This document shows positions 41,048-42,500 of a stretch of DNA of 42,500 nucleotides, piece by piece (within the stretch, counting starts at the first letter, position 1; each line of letters opens with the position of its first letter). The DNA lies in contig CALVRJ010000009.1 of NCBI GenBank assembly GCA_944358545.1, positions 1-42,500 on the forward strand, read 5' to 3'. The notes below the pieces were generated by a model. The model did not search any database and was not told the origin of the DNA. It saw only the letters and a program-made list of their open reading frames with translations. Position numbers and translations under genes: made by a program. This stretch comes from an uncultured Bacilli bacterium (lineage in GTDB: Bacteria > Bacillota_I > Bacilli_A > RF39 > UBA660).

Positions 41048-42466
41048 GTTGGAGTACCCTGCAAAATTTTAGTAATGTTTAGCTGCCGAGCTTGTAACAT
41101 CTGTACGATTTTCGTTGGAGTACCCTGCAAAATTTTAGTAATGTTTAGCAACTGGTCATTTTGTGATGTAAAGTCTATAGTTGGAGTACCCTGCAAAATT
41201 TTAGTAATGTTTAGCTAATCTGTATAGTAGGTATCATATCCTTTTGTTGGAGTACCCTGCAAAATTTTAGTAATGTTTAGCTCGGAATTTATTTTGTTTA
41301 GCATATTTTTAGTTGGAGTACCCTGCAAAATTTTAGTAATGTTTAGCCATGCGTCCGTTGTAAAATAAATTCCTGTGGTTGGAGTACCCTGCAAAATTTT
41401 AGTAATGTTTAGCACATCGATACGAATATCCTTTTTCAAACCCGTTGGAGTACCCTGCAAAATTTTAGTAATGTTTAGCAAACCGCTTCGTAATCGTTCT
41501 CTGTATATCGTTGGAGTACCCTGCAAAATTTTAGTAATGTTTAGCTGAAGGTATCTTAGCAAGTCCCCCAATACCGTTGGAGTACCCTGCAAAATTTTAG
41601 TAATGTTTAGCACCATTACCTTTTTGGTTAACGTCAAAAATGTTGGAGTACCCTGCAAAATTTTAGTAATGTTTAGCTGATGTCAAAAAGAAATGCTAAA
41701 AAACTTGTTGGAGTACCCTGCAAAATTTTAGTAATGTTTAGCCCCAATAATTTTCTGTATCACCTATTAAGCGTTGGAGTACCCTGCAAAATTTTAGTAA
41801 TGTTTAGCTGATTCAGACGGAAATATAAATTATGTAAGGTTGGAGTACCCTGCAAAATTTTAGTAATGTTTAGCATACAAATTCACTATTTGCATGGTTC
41901 ACCAGTTGGAGTACCCTGCAAAATTTTAGTAATGTTTAGCGACTTTTCGTCGTTATTGTCGTTATCAGATGTTGGAGTACCCTGCAAAATTTTAGTAATG
42001 TTTAGCGTCTAAGTAATACTAGAAAAGAATATCTAGTTGGAGTACCCTGCAAAATTTTAGTAATGTTTAGCTCATTGATACTTTCATATTACGTTTTTTC
42101 GTTGGAGTACCCTGCAAAATTTTAGTAATGTTTAGCTGTACAACTAAGTGATACAGAGGGCTATAGGTTGGAGTACCCTGCAAAATTTTAGTAATGTTTA
42201 GCAATACAAATTTACTATATGTATGATTAATCGTTGGAGTACCCTGCAAAATTTTAGTAATGTTTAGCTACTACGACACCCCCCTAGGTGTGAATTGTGT
42301 TGGAGTACCCTGCAAAATTTTAGTAATGTTTAGCTGAAGACGTCTAAACCAATCATCATATGTCGTTGGAGTACCCTGCAAAATTTTAGTAATGTTTAGC
42401 GATACCACTTAGTTATGATGAAAGTTTATCGTTGGAGTACCCTGCAAAATTTTAGTAATGTTTAGC
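41048..42466 (+). CRISPR. CRISPR array, 22 repeats of 36 bp and 21 spacers
   Basis: The repeat begins GTTGGAGTACCC and ends GTAATGTTTAGC, and all 22 copies read identical. Starts run from 41048 to 42431 every 65-66 bp; 18 spacers are 30 nt and three are 29 nt (41678-41706, 42007-42035, 42072-42100). The anti-repeat in the tracrRNA and the leader promoter both give the plus strand as the crRNA strand. Sequence after 42466 is A-rich with no further repeat, so the array probably ends there, within the window. Open frames read through the array (repeated LNITKILQGTPT) are artefacts of repeats. Confidence 0.99.
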
Positions 42467-42500
42467 TTGTCACTAAAAAAAAAAATATAAAAAATGATTG

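Noticed and set aside
41215..42249. Two minus-strand open frames with repeated LNITKILQGTPT
   Set aside because: They are translations of CRISPR repeats (36-bp repeats and 30-bp spacers keep frame). They are not genes.
41084..42430. Spacers targeting this window
   Set aside because: I saw no long match by eye between a spacer and the rest of the window; an exact search would be needed to be sure.
41048..42466. Promoters inside each repeat, as in some II-C systems
   Set aside because: The repeat end (GTAATGTTTAGC) has no convincing -10, and a full promoter exists in the leader.

Overview
The window is AT-rich bacterial DNA from what looks like a spore-forming, low-GC Gram-positive of the class Bacilli, probably an uncultured gut or Mollicutes-related lineage of the RF39/CAG kind (inference). 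The reasons are sporulation genes (spoIID, a SpoIIQ-like gene, cotJB, cotJC), an Mbl/MreB actin, a TagO/WecA-type wall-polymer initiator, strong AGGAGG-like ribosome sites, and promoters of the TGnTATAAT extended -10 type throughout. TGG is the Trp codon in every conserved protein and no conserved gene is broken by TGA, so the standard code applies.

Region 1 (1-18.4 kb) is mostly chromosomal core. It holds a membrane protein with a long disordered tail, rpiB, a DUF1146 protein, spoIID, spoIIQ-like, mbl/mreB, an M18 aminopeptidase, a PP2C phosphatase, a DUF4203-like membrane protein, tagO, a DUF421/YetF-type protein, two unrecognised proteins (one Cys-rich), typA/bipA, a lipoprotein, cotJC, a CotJA-CotJB-like fusion, and a large SWIM-SNF2 helicase. 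A solitary tRNA-His(GTG) follows at 18467-18543.

Region 2 (18.5-34.8 kb) is accessory. It holds small membrane and lipoprotein genes, a Nudix hydrolase, a Fic protein, a PD-(D/E)XK/DUF5655 protein, a complete DpnII-type GATC restriction-modification operon (dpnM-dpnA-dpnB), an unrecognised pair (large membrane protein plus small HEPN-like protein), a truncated SIS-like gene, an HTH-Fic protein with a two-copy palindromic operator, a GNAT acetyltransferase, a scar joining two truncated genes, and a three-gene SWIM operon ending in a decayed alpha/beta hydrolase.

Region 3 (34.8-42.5 kb) is a type II CRISPR-Cas locus: cas9 (1211 aa), cas1, cas2, a minus-strand tracrRNA, a minus-strand 350-aa P-loop ATPase, and an array of 22 repeats and 21 spacers. 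By cas9-cas1-cas2 content it would be called II-C. However, the ATPase sits where an adaptation accessory gene would, has the length of long-form Csn2, and keeps intact Walker A and B motifs. Three promoters can be read directly. A TTGACA-17-TATACT promoter inside the 3' end of the ATPase gene drives a tracrRNA of about 93 nt whose anti-repeat pairs with nearly the whole repeat. A TTGCAT-17-TATAAT promoter in the 67-bp leader drives the array rightward. A divergent extended -10 promoter in the same leader drives the ATPase. A short RNA or attenuator precedes cas9. This locus is the most interesting part of the window, followed by the membrane/HEPN pair.
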